Positions 50,960 to 60,348 of a DNA stretch of 64,000 nt are shown here, in pieces (within the stretch, counting starts at the first letter, position 1; the number at the start of each line of letters is the position of its first letter). This DNA is from JABIAL01 sp964645825. Lineage in GTDB: Bacteria > Patescibacteriota > Patescibacteriia > UBA1558 > GWA2-36-10. The DNA is taken from assembly GCA_964645825.1 (NCBI GenBank), contig CAZXZY010000001.1:40765-104764 (forward strand), given 5' to 3'. The notes under the pieces were generated by a model. The model made no database searches, had not been told where the DNA came from, and saw nothing but the letters and a program-made list of their open reading frames with translations. The translations under genes were made by a program, and so were the position numbers.

Positions 50960-51874
50960 TACTCTTAAATGTTTTCTTATGGCTATGGCCGTACTCAAGA
51001 CATTGACCACTATGAGAGCTAAAAATTGCGAGCCGAAGATCAGCCAAAAATTAAATTGGAAATACTGTTGTAAATTAATAACACTGGCATCTTGAAAATA
51101 ATTTGTCAAAGATGGCTGAATAAAATTAACTACTGGATAAACAATGGCTATCAAAATAGCGACAGAGGCTAAAGCATAGAATACACCTTCTAATAAAAAT
51201 GGTGCCCGAACAAACCAATTACCAGCTCCCACTAATTTCATAATCATTATTTCATCTTTTCTGGTATACATACTTATTCTGATGGTATTGAAAATCACAA
51301 TCATTGAAATAAAAAGAAAAATACCGATTACATACCAGCTATACTTATTTATTACTTGAGCCAGATTATCTATCTTGGTCACAAAAGCATCGAAATCATT
51401 AAAATCACTACTATCAACCAACTCCACGTATTTATCTGTCTGAATAAAATCTAAAATAGTCCCATACTGCGATAAATCATGAGCCTGAACAGCTAAAGAA
51501 AAACCAAAAGGATTTTCTTCGTCACCAAAAATGTCCAAAACTTGCTTGGCTTTTTCATTTAGATTAGATTGTTGGTATAGAGACTTATTTTCTTCTGGAG
51601 TGATAATACTCACTTTCTTGACCTCTATTAAGCCTTCTAGATCAGCTACAACAATTTCCACATCTTCACGATCAACATCGGCATTTAAAGAAACTAAGAT
51701 GTCTACTTTTTTATTAACTCCTTCAATAGTAGCTTCTTTAATGTAATCAATACTTACTAATAAAGTGATGGTAAATAAAGCCATTAACATCATAGTAATG
51801 GTCACAACAGATAACCAAAAATTTCTAAAAAATCCTTGTAGTCCAAATTTTATAATTCTTATAAAACTTCGCAT
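50957..51874 (-). CDS. ftsX: Cell-division permease-like protein FtsX
   Basis: 305 aa, four TM segments: one near 21-43 (LSVVTITMMLMALFTITLLV), then a large extracellular loop, then three at about 175-300. IRISMYTRKDEIMIMKLVGA is the conserved FtsX segment. With FtsE it controls peptidoglycan hydrolases at the septum or along the cell. Last gene of the divIC-ppi-ftsE-ftsX operon. Confidence 0.93.
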   Translation of the reverse strand: MRSFIRIIKFGLQGFFRNFWLSVVTITMMLMALFTITLLVSIDYIKEATIEGVNKKVDILVSLNADVDREDVEIVVADLEGLIEVKKVSIITPEENKSLYQQSNLNEKAKQVLDIFGDEENPFGFSLAVQAHDLSQYGTILDFIQTDKYVELVDSSDFNDFDAFVTKIDNLAQVINKYSWYVIGIFLFISMIVIFNTIRISMYTRKDEIMIMKLVGAGNWFVRAPFLLEGVFYALASVAILIAIVYPVVNFIQPSLTNYFQDASVINLQQYFQFNFWLIFGSQFLALIVVNVLSTAIAIRKHLRV

Positions 51875-51882
51875 AATTTTTA

Positions 51883-52563
51883 TTATAATAAATAACGTCC
51901 TTTAGCTTGATCTGATATAACCACTCCATTGTCCAAAGTAATAACCCTGCTTTTTAGACTATTAACTACATCTCTATTGTGAGTAACTAAGACAACGGTC
52001 GTGCCTAAATTGTTTATCTTTTTTAATAAATCAATGATTTCTCTAGTATTAATAGAATCTAGATTTCCAGTCGGCTCATCGGCAACTAATAATTTTGGTT
52101 TATGTACCAAGGATCTTGCAATAGCTACACGCTGTTGTTCACCACCAGATAATTGGTGTGGATAACGATCTTCTTTGCCCTTCAATCCAACTAAAGAAAC
52201 CATTTGCTTAACTGTTTTTCGTATTTCAGCTGTAGAAAAACCACATGTTTGCATAGCAAAAGAAATATTTTCAAATACAGTCTTCCTGCTTAACAATTTG
52301 AAATCCTGAAAAATAACTCCTAATTGACGACGCAAAGTGGGTATTTCTCTCTGTTTAATCTTACTAATATTCCAACCACCAATTGTTACCTTGCCCTTGT
52401 CTGCTTTTTCTTCAGCAATTATGATTTTAATAAAAGTAGATTTGCCGGATCCACTTTGTCCAACAATAGAAACAAATTCACCAGGTTTAATGTGAAAACT
52501 TACATCTGATAAAGCCTTTACATCTTTATCATAAATCTTTGATAAATTAGATACTTTGATCAT
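51883..52563 (-). CDS. ftsE: Cell-division ATP-binding protein FtsE
   Basis: 226 aa. Walker A GQSGSGKST, Q-loop IFQDFKLL, signature LSGGEQQRVAIARSL, Walker B LLVADEPTGNLD and the H-loop VTHNRDV. ATPase partner of FtsX, 8 nt upstream of ftsX. Confidence 0.95.
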   Translation of the reverse strand: MIKVSNLSKIYDKDVKALSDVSFHIKPGEFVSIVGQSGSGKSTFIKIIIAEEKADKGKVTIGGWNISKIKQREIPTLRRQLGVIFQDFKLLSRKTVFENISFAMQTCGFSTAEIRKTVKQMVSLVGLKGKEDRYPHQLSGGEQQRVAIARSLVHKPKLLVADEPTGNLDSINTREIIDLLKKINNLGTTVVLVTHNRDVVNSLKSRVITLDNGVVISDQAKGRYLL

Positions 52564-52577
52564 ATAATGTGAATAAA

Positions 52578-53444
52578 TTAATATTTACGATTAATATCGG
52601 CAGCATCAAGATATTCTGCAAAAAATTCTTCAAAGCTTTTAGCTTGAATAATAATAGAACGAACTTGCCAAGCATTTTCTCCAGTGACATCATCTGCAAC
52701 AATGGAGTCTAATTGCCAAATAACATAAGCTCCTGGGATAATTATAATTTTACCAAATTCACCAGGGTTTAAGGTTTTGATTTGTGTATAAAAATCAACT
52801 AAATCACTTTCTGCTAACCAAATACTATTTTCAGCGTACGAAGCGTCAGTGGAAAATTGTTTAGCCACCTCGATAAAGTCTTCACCATTTTCCAGGGCTT
52901 CATAAGCACTTTGAGCCAATCTAATACCTTCCTGATCATTATAATTCTCTAGTAAATACTGATAAATTTTAGCCTCAGTTAAATAGGGCTTTAAAATTAA
53001 TGATTTAAACTTCTTTACTGATAAGCCATAAGTTTCCTCACTAAATTTTGAGAAATCATCTCCTGCCTCTTGTAAAATGACATCTTGCATATACTCAGCT
53101 AGCTCTTCTTCGGTTACTACAAGCTCATAATTTTTAGAAAAATAATCCACCCAAGCATCCCGAACTGATCTTTCCCAGGCAACAGTATCAAGGTCTATTT
53201 CTGTTTGTTCAAGCTGAGCTACATAATGCTGTAAAGATAAATAATGTTCAAAAAAATGATCTAAGTCAATTTTTAAATCAACATCATTTTGACTAACTGT
53301 TCCTGCTTTCAGCGAGTAAATCTTACTTATGTGATAAGAAAAATTTGGGCTTAATTTGTGCGCATAAACCAAACGCACTAAAATTAATTGCGAAATAATT
53401 AATAATATTACTATAGCACCGACAATATATGTTCTTTTACTCAT
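52578..53444 (-). CDS. Membrane-anchored SurA/PrsA-like protein with degenerate parvulin domain
   Basis: 288 aa. N-terminal TM (IVGAIVILLIISQLILVRLV), a SurA-N-like helical region (about 60-165), then a parvulin-like region from about 173: NGEDFIEVAKQFSTD, then GEFGKIIIIPGAYVIWQLDS. The Gly-Gly and His residues of active parvulins are missing, so it is probably a chaperone. A strand resembling the HILV strand (VRSIIIQ, 261-267) follows the core, the same order as in SecD here. In operon with divIC, ftsE and ftsX. Confidence 0.72.
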   Translation of the reverse strand: MSKRTYIVGAIVILLIISQLILVRLVYAHKLSPNFSYHISKIYSLKAGTVSQNDVDLKIDLDHFFEHYLSLQHYVAQLEQTEIDLDTVAWERSVRDAWVDYFSKNYELVVTEEELAEYMQDVILQEAGDDFSKFSEETYGLSVKKFKSLILKPYLTEAKIYQYLLENYNDQEGIRLAQSAYEALENGEDFIEVAKQFSTDASYAENSIWLAESDLVDFYTQIKTLNPGEFGKIIIIPGAYVIWQLDSIVADDVTGENAWQVRSIIIQAKSFEEFFAEYLDAADINRKY

Positions 53445-53447
53445 AAT

Positions 53448-53828
53448 TTATTGAAAAAAATAATCAAACCACTTTTGCACATTGTGTCGACGATCATTGG
53501 CCTGTTGACCAAGGCTTAGGGGCTGTGGTGAACCCGATAAATCGACTCTTTTTTCTCCTGGCTTACTTAAACTCAACTGCCAACGAGCTTGCTCTTCTAC
53601 ATATTCATCTGTTTTTAAATAACTAATTAAATCGTTGAGTTTATCACGCTGTAGTTTGGCAGATGATAATTGTTCATCTAAATTAGCTATCTCTCTGTTT
53701 ATTTGCTGACGACGAGACAGTTCTTTACCAACTTTTAATACAGACAAAACTAAGGCCACCATAAGAATGACTATAAAAATATTGGAATTATAAACTGATC
53801 TCCAAAAAGATTGATTCTTTTTGCGCAT
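53448..53828 (-). CDS. FtsB/DivIC-family septum formation protein
   Basis: 126 aa. One TM segment (NIFIVILMVALVLSVLKVG), then a coiled coil (RRQQINREIANLDEQLSSAK) and the conserved EEQARWQLSLSKPGEKRV end. It links FtsQ/FtsL-type partners at the divisome. First gene of the operon with the PPIase-like gene and ftsEX. Confidence 0.87.
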   Translation of the reverse strand: MRKKNQSFWRSVYNSNIFIVILMVALVLSVLKVGKELSRRQQINREIANLDEQLSSAKLQRDKLNDLISYLKTDEYVEEQARWQLSLSKPGEKRVDLSGSPQPLSLGQQANDRRHNVQKWFDYFFQ

Positions 53829-53854
53829 TGTTAAAATAAATAAACTTTACATTA

Positions 53855-53883
53855 ATTATAACACAAAGTTAGATCTTCTTCAA
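53855..53883 (-). promoter_or_regulatory. divIC-ftsEX operon promoter
   Basis: -35 TTGAAG (53878-53883), 17-bp spacer, -10 TATAAT (53855-53860), 27 nt before the ATG. Back to back with the corA promoter. Confidence 0.7.
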
Positions 53884-53889
53884 AACTAT

Positions 53890-53918
53890 TTTACTAAAAG
53901 CAAAAAAGATACTATAAT
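53890..53918 (+). promoter_or_regulatory. corA promoter
   Basis: -35 TTTACT (53890-53895), 17-bp spacer, -10 TATAAT (53913-53918), 22 nt before the ATG. Confidence 0.7.
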
Positions 53919-53939
53919 ATAGATAGCTAAAAATAAAAA

Positions 53940-54860
53940 ATGAGAATAGAACAAATAAAAACAAAAAAACTATTGTGGATCAACATCACTAAACCAACTC
54001 GTAAAGAAATTGACTACCTACAAAAAAATTATAACTTCCATCATTTAGATTTGGAAGACTGTTTGGTAAAAATACAAAGACCTCAATTTAGTGAATATCA
54101 TAATTATCTTTTCTTTATCTTAACCTTTCCTTTTTATAATAATCAAACTCGGGAGATAATTTCCAGTGAGGTTGATTTTTTTATTGGTGACAAATATTTA
54201 GTCACTATTAATGACGGATTAAATACTACTGTTAATGATTTTTTCAAAGAGCTAAAAGAAAATGACTACAACAAAGAACAACACATGTCTAGTCATCCAG
54301 TCAATTTATTGTATGAAGTATTACATCGCTTACAATCACGTACTTTGCCGATGCTTGACCATGTGTCCGAAGACATAGAAAATGTTGAAAAAAGAATCTT
54401 CAAGGGTGAAGAAAAAAGAGTAGTAAAAGAAATATTGCATATCAAACGCAATATTGTAAATCTACGTAAAATAATGCAGGCCCACAAAAACATTATTAAA
54501 AAAATAATGAATACCAACACTAAATTTTTTATACCTGATAAAATTAATATTTACTTTACTAATATATTAGACCACACCAAAGATATTTGGGATATACTGG
54601 AAACTCAAAAAGAAAACATCAATGCTTTTCAAGAAACCAATGAATCTTTGATCTCCTACAAATTAAACGAAATAATGCGTATTTTGACGGTTATTTCTGT
54701 CATCTTAATACCTGCTAACTTGATTGCCTCTATCTTTGGTATGAACGCTCGCTTTATGCCATTTGTTAATCAACCCTATGATTTTCAAATCATCTTGTCT
54801 TTCATGCTAATAATGATGTTAGCTTTTGTTATTTATTTCCGCCGTAAAGACTGGCTCTAG
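53940..54860 (+). CDS. corA: CorA-family divalent-cation transporter
   Basis: 306 aa. A large N-terminal cytoplasmic domain is followed by the long stalk helix and two C-terminal TM segments. The pore signature is GMN in IFGMNARFMPF at the end of TM1; the usual acidic residue after MP is replaced by Phe. Basic end RRKDWL. Mg2+ is the likely substrate. Confidence 0.92.
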   Translation: MRIEQIKTKKLLWINITKPTRKEIDYLQKNYNFHHLDLEDCLVKIQRPQFSEYHNYLFFILTFPFYNNQTREIISSEVDFFIGDKYLVTINDGLNTTVNDFFKELKENDYNKEQHMSSHPVNLLYEVLHRLQSRTLPMLDHVSEDIENVEKRIFKGEEKRVVKEILHIKRNIVNLRKIMQAHKNIIKKIMNTNTKFFIPDKINIYFTNILDHTKDIWDILETQKENINAFQETNESLISYKLNEIMRILTVISVILIPANLIASIFGMNARFMPFVNQPYDFQIILSFMLIMMLAFVIYFRRKDWL

Positions 54861-54917
54861 GCTTGGCATAATTTAATTTTTATGATATAAACTCCGTGCT
54901 AGACGGGGTTTAATTTT

Positions 54918-55889
54918 ATGAAAAATTTTTGGCAACAATTAAAAACGCCCATACTTTCCATGACGCCAATGGCCGGGATTACTGATTCTGCTTGGCGACA
55001 AATTTGTAAAATGTGGGAAGCTGATGTTGTGTATACTGAATTTGTTTCAGCTGATGCGCTATTTCATGGTAGCAAAAAAACCCTGAAAATGCTTGAACAT
55101 AAGTCCACCGAACACCCCATCGTCGTGCAACTGTTTGGAAAAAATCCTGATACATACCCAAAAGCAGCTAAGATTTTAGAATCTTTAGGTGTAGATGGAA
55201 TAGATATTAATTTTGGTTGTCCAGCTAAAAAAGTAGCTGGCCATGGCGGTGGTATTTGTTTGCTTAGAGACATGGAGACTGTCCGTAAAATAGTAGCAAA
55301 TACTATTACCGCTACTAGTCTACCGGTATCTGTCAAAACTCGCATGAGTTTAAATACTGTCCAAGGTGATCCTAAGCAAGGTAAAATAACAGTTTTTGAC
55401 TTTATCAAAGCCTTGAAAGACTTACCAATCGCTGCCCTCATTTTACATGGCAGAAATTATGAAACACCCTTTACTGGACCGGTAGATTTGAAAGGTCTAA
55501 AAAAAGCCGGCAAAAAATTTAAAACTGGAAAATTTTTGATTAATGGATCTTTTCAAACTATCGAATCAGTCGTTAAAGACTTAAAATACACCAAGGCTGA
55601 CGGTATTGCTTTATCTCGTGCTTTATACGGACAACCATGGCTTTTCAAACAAATAAAAGATTATCTAAAAACTGGGGAATATAAAAAAATAACTTGGCCA
55701 GAAATAAAAGATACCGCCATAAAACATGCGCATCTTTTATGGGAATCAAAAGGCACTAAAGGCTTTCAAGAAATGCGTAAACATTTATTATTCTACGTCA
55801 AAGGACGACCAGACGCAGCTAGTTTACGCAAACAACTCGTAGCCGTGGAAACACCAGAAGAAGTAGAAAAAATATTTAACAGCATTTAA
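54918..55889 (+). CDS. dus: tRNA-dihydrouridine synthase
   Basis: 323 aa. FMN-binding TIM barrel: PMAGITDSAWRQICK at the start, NFGCPAKKVAGHGGGICLL with the catalytic Cys, VSVKTRMS, LILHGRNYETPFTGPVD and INGSFQTIESV (phosphate binding). It reduces uridines in the tRNA D-loop. Which subfamily (DusA/B/C-like) is unclear. Confidence 0.94.
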   Translation: MKNFWQQLKTPILSMTPMAGITDSAWRQICKMWEADVVYTEFVSADALFHGSKKTLKMLEHKSTEHPIVVQLFGKNPDTYPKAAKILESLGVDGIDINFGCPAKKVAGHGGGICLLRDMETVRKIVANTITATSLPVSVKTRMSLNTVQGDPKQGKITVFDFIKALKDLPIAALILHGRNYETPFTGPVDLKGLKKAGKKFKTGKFLINGSFQTIESVVKDLKYTKADGIALSRALYGQPWLFKQIKDYLKTGEYKKITWPEIKDTAIKHAHLLWESKGTKGFQEMRKHLLFYVKGRPDAASLRKQLVAVETPEEVEKIFNSI

Positions 55890-55890
55890 A

Positions 55891-55922
55891 AAACTACCTA
55901 AATTATTTAGGAAGTTTTTTAT
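55891..55922 (+). terminator. dus terminator
   Basis: CTACCTAAA (55894-55902) pairs with TTTAGGAAG (55906-55914) with one mismatch, followed by T6. Confidence 0.65.
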
Positions 55923-55943
55923 TATAAGTAATTTTTATTTTAC

Positions 55944-55974
55944 AATTCAAAATCCCCTACCTCTACTGGGGATT
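55944..55974 (-). terminator. Terminator of the 1267-aa gene
   Basis: ATCCCC (55968-55973) pairs with GGGGAT (55952-55957) on the minus strand, then TTTTG. The stop codon lies in the loop. Confidence 0.6.
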
Positions 55975-58900
55975 TTTTGTTACAATTTTTAACAACAGTT
56001 TTAAAGCTTTTTCTTTTAAATTTTCTGTATTACCCAAGGTATCACTCATAGTAAATAGATTTTGACCAAATTTTTTATCTGTCAGATGCACTAATCGATA
56101 AAATTCATTGCCTTGAGCATCTTCCAATAAACATGGTGCCCATTCTTTGCCAGGTAGTACATCACTTTCAGCCAAAGCATCAAAACGTCCTAGATAACCT
56201 TCTAAATTATCAATAGAGTTTATATCAGCTAGATCAACATTTGGCATTCTTTCCAAAGTTTTTAAAAACACCTCTGCTTTGTTATTATCCATGCTAAATT
56301 GCTCAGCATCAAAATCATGTAAAAATTCTAATTGAGTAGCCTTGTCTCCTTCAAATATACTATTTATTAATTCATTTAATCTATCCGGATCATTGGCAAC
56401 TTGCTCTAATAATTCTGCTGAATATGACTCTTGGCCAGCTAAAAATTCAGCAAGATTATCTGGGGCAATTTCAGTTGCTGCTTCAGCAGTTTGACCATAA
56501 AAACTTCCGTCGTGATTAACTACCTTAGTTAATTCGTCAATCACTGTGTCTGGATTATCTACTAATCGTAAAACTTCCTGACCATTTATGTCTACTACTT
56601 CAACTGGATCACCGTTATAAGCCCAGTCATGTATTTCACCGCTCTTATCAATCCAATCAGTGCCATATTGACGTACTTCAGCAGCAACACTATCAACGTT
56701 TGGCGTGGTAATTTGTATACCTTCACGAGCAGCAGTAGCAATAGCTTCATTATTATCTGAGATATTTGCTATTTGTTCTGGTGACAAATTACTAGATTGC
56801 TCAGCTGCTTGATTAATATTATCAGCGTTAAATAAGTCTCCAAAATTTACTTTGCTACTGACTGTTAAATTATCTACATTTCCTTCAATACCAAATGCAC
56901 TTGGATCAGCGACAATTTTATCTTTAAAATAATCTATAAAATAAGTTTGTTGCTCCTCACTAAAATCACTCCAACCAGAAAATCTTTGTGCTAATTGATG
57001 TTTTGTGAGATTCCAAACATTATCACCTTTTTCAACTACCACCTCAGTAGCGCCTTGTGCTCCAGATTCAGCTACATCTGCACTACCAGCTTGTTCTGGT
57101 GGAATAGCAGATGGCTGTGTCTCAGGACTAATATCATGTTCTGATGTAGCCTCTCCAGCTTCAGCTACACTACTAGCTGATTCAGTATTATATTTAAGAT
57201 GTTTATCCCAAAGATTCTCATATTCACCACTCTCTGCTCCGCCAGCCTCAGTAGCGCCTTGTGCTACATCATTCACATTACCAACGTGCTTTACTGCATC
57301 AACCGCTCTATTTAAGGAAAGTGCCCCCATCGCAATACCAAGAACTGCTGCTGCGCCATGTCTTTTCATAGTATTAATACGAACCTTATCTTGCTCTTTA
57401 GTCAGTTTATCTGTAGCTTGCTTTTCTGCTTCAAAAAATGCTTCTTTTTGTTCTGCTCTTAACTCTTCTTCACTTAAGCCATTTTCATTTTTAGTCTCTA
57501 TCGCTAATCTTTCTTGATATTTAATTTTTTCTCTACGATAATATTCTTGTTGAATAACCTCTACTAAGGCCTGCTGTTTAGTTCCAAAACGAGCAGCGTC
57601 TTTAATACCCACTCCTTTTTCTACACTTAAATTACGTAAACGAGTTAATTCTTCACCTAATTGTTCAGTTGTATATTCTTCTTTTTGTAATTCTTCTTTC
57701 CAATAAGAAACATCGTCACCTGTAATATTACCTTTACGCTGAAAACCAATATTTTTCATATCATCAACCAAGCCTTTTTCACCACCCCATTTAGTATGTT
57801 TTCCTATCATGGTATTAGCAATATCAAAACCACCTGCAGTAGCCATAGGCGTACGCGCCGCCATTAAACCAGCAGCTATACCGCCACCAGCAGCTCCTAA
57901 TGATACACCAGGAATTACTGTTGCACCAACAACAGGTAAGGCAAGTCCAAAAGGTAAGGCAAGTCCGCCGGTTAACGCTGTCACGCCAACAAACATGCCA
58001 ACACCTAACACTAAACGTTTTTTTCCTGTTTTTTTCCACCAATCTGAAATCTCAGTAGCTAACTTACGATCCATGTTAGAAACCAAGTCATCAATTTTAT
58101 TTTCTTCTTCCTGTAAAAGTTGAACATAAAACTCCGCTAATTCTCTATGTAACTCAACCGGATCAATAGAACCACGATCTAAAATCTCTGCTTTTTTCTT
58201 CTCTAATTGATCTTGAATCTCATGAGCCTTAGCTTCATTATAAATTTCTTTGATAGCTTCAAAATCTTCTTGTGCTTTTTTCTTGACAGAGCTAACACCA
58301 AGATGACGCATCTTACTACCAACCCTTTTTCCTCGCTCATTGAAAGCATCAAAGTAGTCTTTACGTGCGCTATCTAAACCAGTGACTTTTGGTTCTCCCT
58401 GCTCTTCTTGAGCATCAAACTCATTAACTTCCGCATTAAAATCATGCACGATTTTGTCAGATTCACGCCAAAAATCTTCATCACTTAATTTTAAATTTAA
58501 AGCGTCTAATAAAGCACCGTATTTAACTTTAAAATGATTATAATCTTCACCCAATCCAGCTAAATGATCTTTTATCCGTTTTATCTCACCTCTTCTATTT
58601 TCTAAATCTATTTCCCTGTCTTTATTTTCCATTTCTTCCGAAGGTGATTCTTTTGATAATTTAGTTAATTGTTGATCAAGACCCTCGTTAATTTTGGCTA
58701 TTTTTTGGTTTAATTCAGAAATAGTTAAATTTTGATCAAGTTTTTCTATTTCTGCAATTTTTGCTGTAATTAATTCTGCCGCTGCCTCAGCATTTTCACC
58801 ATAATCATCAGCATTTAACTCAGCTGATAATTGGTCTAATTCTTCAGCTGCCTTGGCAAGTAAACTAGCTTTTTCATTTGATTCTTCTGGAGTTTCAGCT

Positions 58901-59766
58901 ATCCCTCCGGCGGATATTTCCTCTCGACAAAATCCCAAAATCTCTCTAAGACCATCCTTGAGAATTTTACCATCTACAATACCTATTAAATTGTCTACTT
59001 GCTTATGGTATTTTTCTACAATTTTTGGATATTCTTGAGCTTCATCGGATATAGCATGTTTTGTAATATCTATATTTTTTGCATCTATTTGTTTTGGCTC
59101 CATTTGAGCCTCTGTTTCTTTTTCACAAGCTTCAAAAATCTTATTTAACGCCTGGTTTAACTTACCACCAGTAAGCGTGTCTGATAGTTCTGATACTTGT
59201 TGTAAATATTTAATTTTAAGATCTGCAAAACCTTCTGTATTACGCTCAATGGCGTAAGTAATGTAATTTAAACTTCTTTGATCTTCAGCTGGGCGCTCTT
59301 CTGCTTTTTCCTGTGTTGCTTCATCAATAGCACCCTCAGTGACCTGATCTTTAGTTGTGGTTATTTCTTCTTTGGCTACTACGGCCGCTTTTCCTGCTGC
59401 TAATTCCTCTTCCGAATTTAAACCCTCTAAATTATCAACAACTTCATCTATTTTTTCTATGGCTTGCTCTGCTACTTCTGCTGCCGTCTCAGGCTCACCT
59501 TCTACTCTCACATTTTCTGATTGATTAGTACTAGCTAATTCAATGGTCTGGAAAAAATGACTCATTATTTTTTGAGTCTCACCTTTCAATCTATCTCCTT
59601 TTAAACCAGACTTAAGCGCTCTAATCTTCTCAGCATACTCACTCAAAATATCGGGGCATTCTATTCCCTTGCTTTCAATCTCAGCTATCAAGGCCTCTCT
59701 ATCTTCCAAATCTAAGCCCTCTAAATTATTTTTCAATGATTCGCCTCCTTTAATTTTTGATGCCAT
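55963..59766 (-). CDS. Giant coiled-coil protein with central hydrophobic hairpin and LysM-like segment
   Basis: 1267 aa. Residues 1-560 are acidic, Ala/Glu-rich and predicted long helices. A Gly-rich hydrophobic block lies at about 578-640 (LGVGMFVGVTALTGGLALPF), likely a membrane hairpin. A second helix is at about 803-828. A Ser/Glu-rich linker follows, then VVVEKGDNVWNLTKHQL (about 907-925), which resembles the GDNVWNLT start of LysM-type domains, then another 330 aa, acidic. I know no function. Two small helical genes precede it in an operon (59768, 59938), suggesting a complex. Confidence 0.75.
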   Translation of the reverse strand: MASKIKGGESLKNNLEGLDLEDREALIAEIESKGIECPDILSEYAEKIRALKSGLKGDRLKGETQKIMSHFFQTIELASTNQSENVRVEGEPETAAEVAEQAIEKIDEVVDNLEGLNSEEELAAGKAAVVAKEEITTTKDQVTEGAIDEATQEKAEERPAEDQRSLNYITYAIERNTEGFADLKIKYLQQVSELSDTLTGGKLNQALNKIFEACEKETEAQMEPKQIDAKNIDITKHAISDEAQEYPKIVEKYHKQVDNLIGIVDGKILKDGLREILGFCREEISAGGIAETPEESNEKASLLAKAAEELDQLSAELNADDYGENAEAAAELITAKIAEIEKLDQNLTISELNQKIAKINEGLDQQLTKLSKESPSEEMENKDREIDLENRRGEIKRIKDHLAGLGEDYNHFKVKYGALLDALNLKLSDEDFWRESDKIVHDFNAEVNEFDAQEEQGEPKVTGLDSARKDYFDAFNERGKRVGSKMRHLGVSSVKKKAQEDFEAIKEIYNEAKAHEIQDQLEKKKAEILDRGSIDPVELHRELAEFYVQLLQEEENKIDDLVSNMDRKLATEISDWWKKTGKKRLVLGVGMFVGVTALTGGLALPFGLALPVVGATVIPGVSLGAAGGGIAAGLMAARTPMATAGGFDIANTMIGKHTKWGGEKGLVDDMKNIGFQRKGNITGDDVSYWKEELQKEEYTTEQLGEELTRLRNLSVEKGVGIKDAARFGTKQQALVEVIQQEYYRREKIKYQERLAIETKNENGLSEEELRAEQKEAFFEAEKQATDKLTKEQDKVRINTMKRHGAAAVLGIAMGALSLNRAVDAVKHVGNVNDVAQGATEAGGAESGEYENLWDKHLKYNTESASSVAEAGEATSEHDISPETQPSAIPPEQAGSADVAESGAQGATEVVVEKGDNVWNLTKHQLAQRFSGWSDFSEEQQTYFIDYFKDKIVADPSAFGIEGNVDNLTVSSKVNFGDLFNADNINQAAEQSSNLSPEQIANISDNNEAIATAAREGIQITTPNVDSVAAEVRQYGTDWIDKSGEIHDWAYNGDPVEVVDINGQEVLRLVDNPDTVIDELTKVVNHDGSFYGQTAEAATEIAPDNLAEFLAGQESYSAELLEQVANDPDRLNELINSIFEGDKATQLEFLHDFDAEQFSMDNNKAEVFLKTLERMPNVDLADINSIDNLEGYLGRFDALAESDVLPGKEWAPCLLEDAQGNEFYRLVHLTDKKFGQNLFTMSDTLGNTENLKEKALKLLLKIVTKNPQ

Positions 59767-59767
59767 A

Positions 59768-59935
59768 TTATAGTTGATTATGAATTTTATCTAAAATCTT
59801 ATCTATATCTTTTTGTTCAATAGATTGAATTTGATTTTTTGTCTTTTGGTCAGCTCGATCTTTTAACTCATCTAATTTAGACAAGAAATCATTATAAATT
59901 TCTTTTATTTTTACTATAGCCTCTTGTTCAGTCAT
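59768..59935 (-). CDS. 55-aa coiled-coil miniprotein
   Basis: ATG at 59935, TAA at 59768-59770. MTEQEAIVKIKEIYNDFLSK, then LDELKDRADQ and further charged helix throughout, a short coiled coil. It ends 1 nt before the ATG of the 1267-aa gene and begins 2 nt after the stop of the 99-aa gene, so all three are coupled. Confidence 0.7.
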   Translation of the reverse strand: MTEQEAIVKIKEIYNDFLSKLDELKDRADQKTKNQIQSIEQKDIDKILDKIHNQL

Positions 59936-59937
59936 GC

Positions 59938-60237
59938 TTATTTATTAAAAACCTGCTGATCCATTTTTAGCATCTCTGCTTTAAGATCCTCAACAATTTG
60001 CTGATGTAATTCTGCAAAATTAGGAACCTTAAGTTTAATGAATTCATCTACTCCATCGCCTTTTTCTAGCACCTTATCAAATTCTGCTTTTTCAGAATCT
60101 GTCATAGCATTTAAGATAGCTCTATTAAATTTGCTTTCGATCAAATCCAAAATTTTCTCACGTAAAGCTTGTTTTTTATCTTCTGGTAGGTCATTTAAGC
60201 CAAATTCCTGAAGGATATCAAAATTTTCATCTGCCAT
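59938..60237 (-). CDS. DUF5663-like small helical protein
   Basis: 99 aa. FDILQEFGLNDLPEDKKQAL, then LDLIESKFNRAILNAMTDSE and EKAEFDKVLEKGDGVDEFI. This pattern is frequent in CPR genomes and fits DUF5663 from memory. Function unknown. First gene of the operon with the 55-aa and 1267-aa proteins. Confidence 0.72.
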   Translation of the reverse strand: MADENFDILQEFGLNDLPEDKKQALREKILDLIESKFNRAILNAMTDSEKAEFDKVLEKGDGVDEFIKLKVPNFAELHQQIVEDLKAEMLKMDQQVFNK

Positions 60238-60293
60238 ATTTTTTCGTTAATTTTATTGATTTAATTATACAATAAATATGAAATTTAGCAAAA

Positions 60294-60329
60294 TAAAAAA
60301 ACACCCCAGACTCTCCAAATCCGGGGTGT
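60294..60329 (-). terminator. Terminator of the SPFH-like gene
   Basis: ACACCCC (60323-60329) pairs with GGGGTGT (60301-60307), followed by TTTTTTATTTT on the minus strand. Confidence 0.8.
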
Positions 60330-60348
60330 GTTGTGATTGAACAAGAGA

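Noticed and set aside
57005..58123. Long plus-strand ORFs (170 and 104 aa) and a minus-frame Cys/Trp-rich ORF inside the 1267-aa gene
   Set aside because: Shadows of a biased coding sequence: Ser/Ala/Pro-rich, no start signals.
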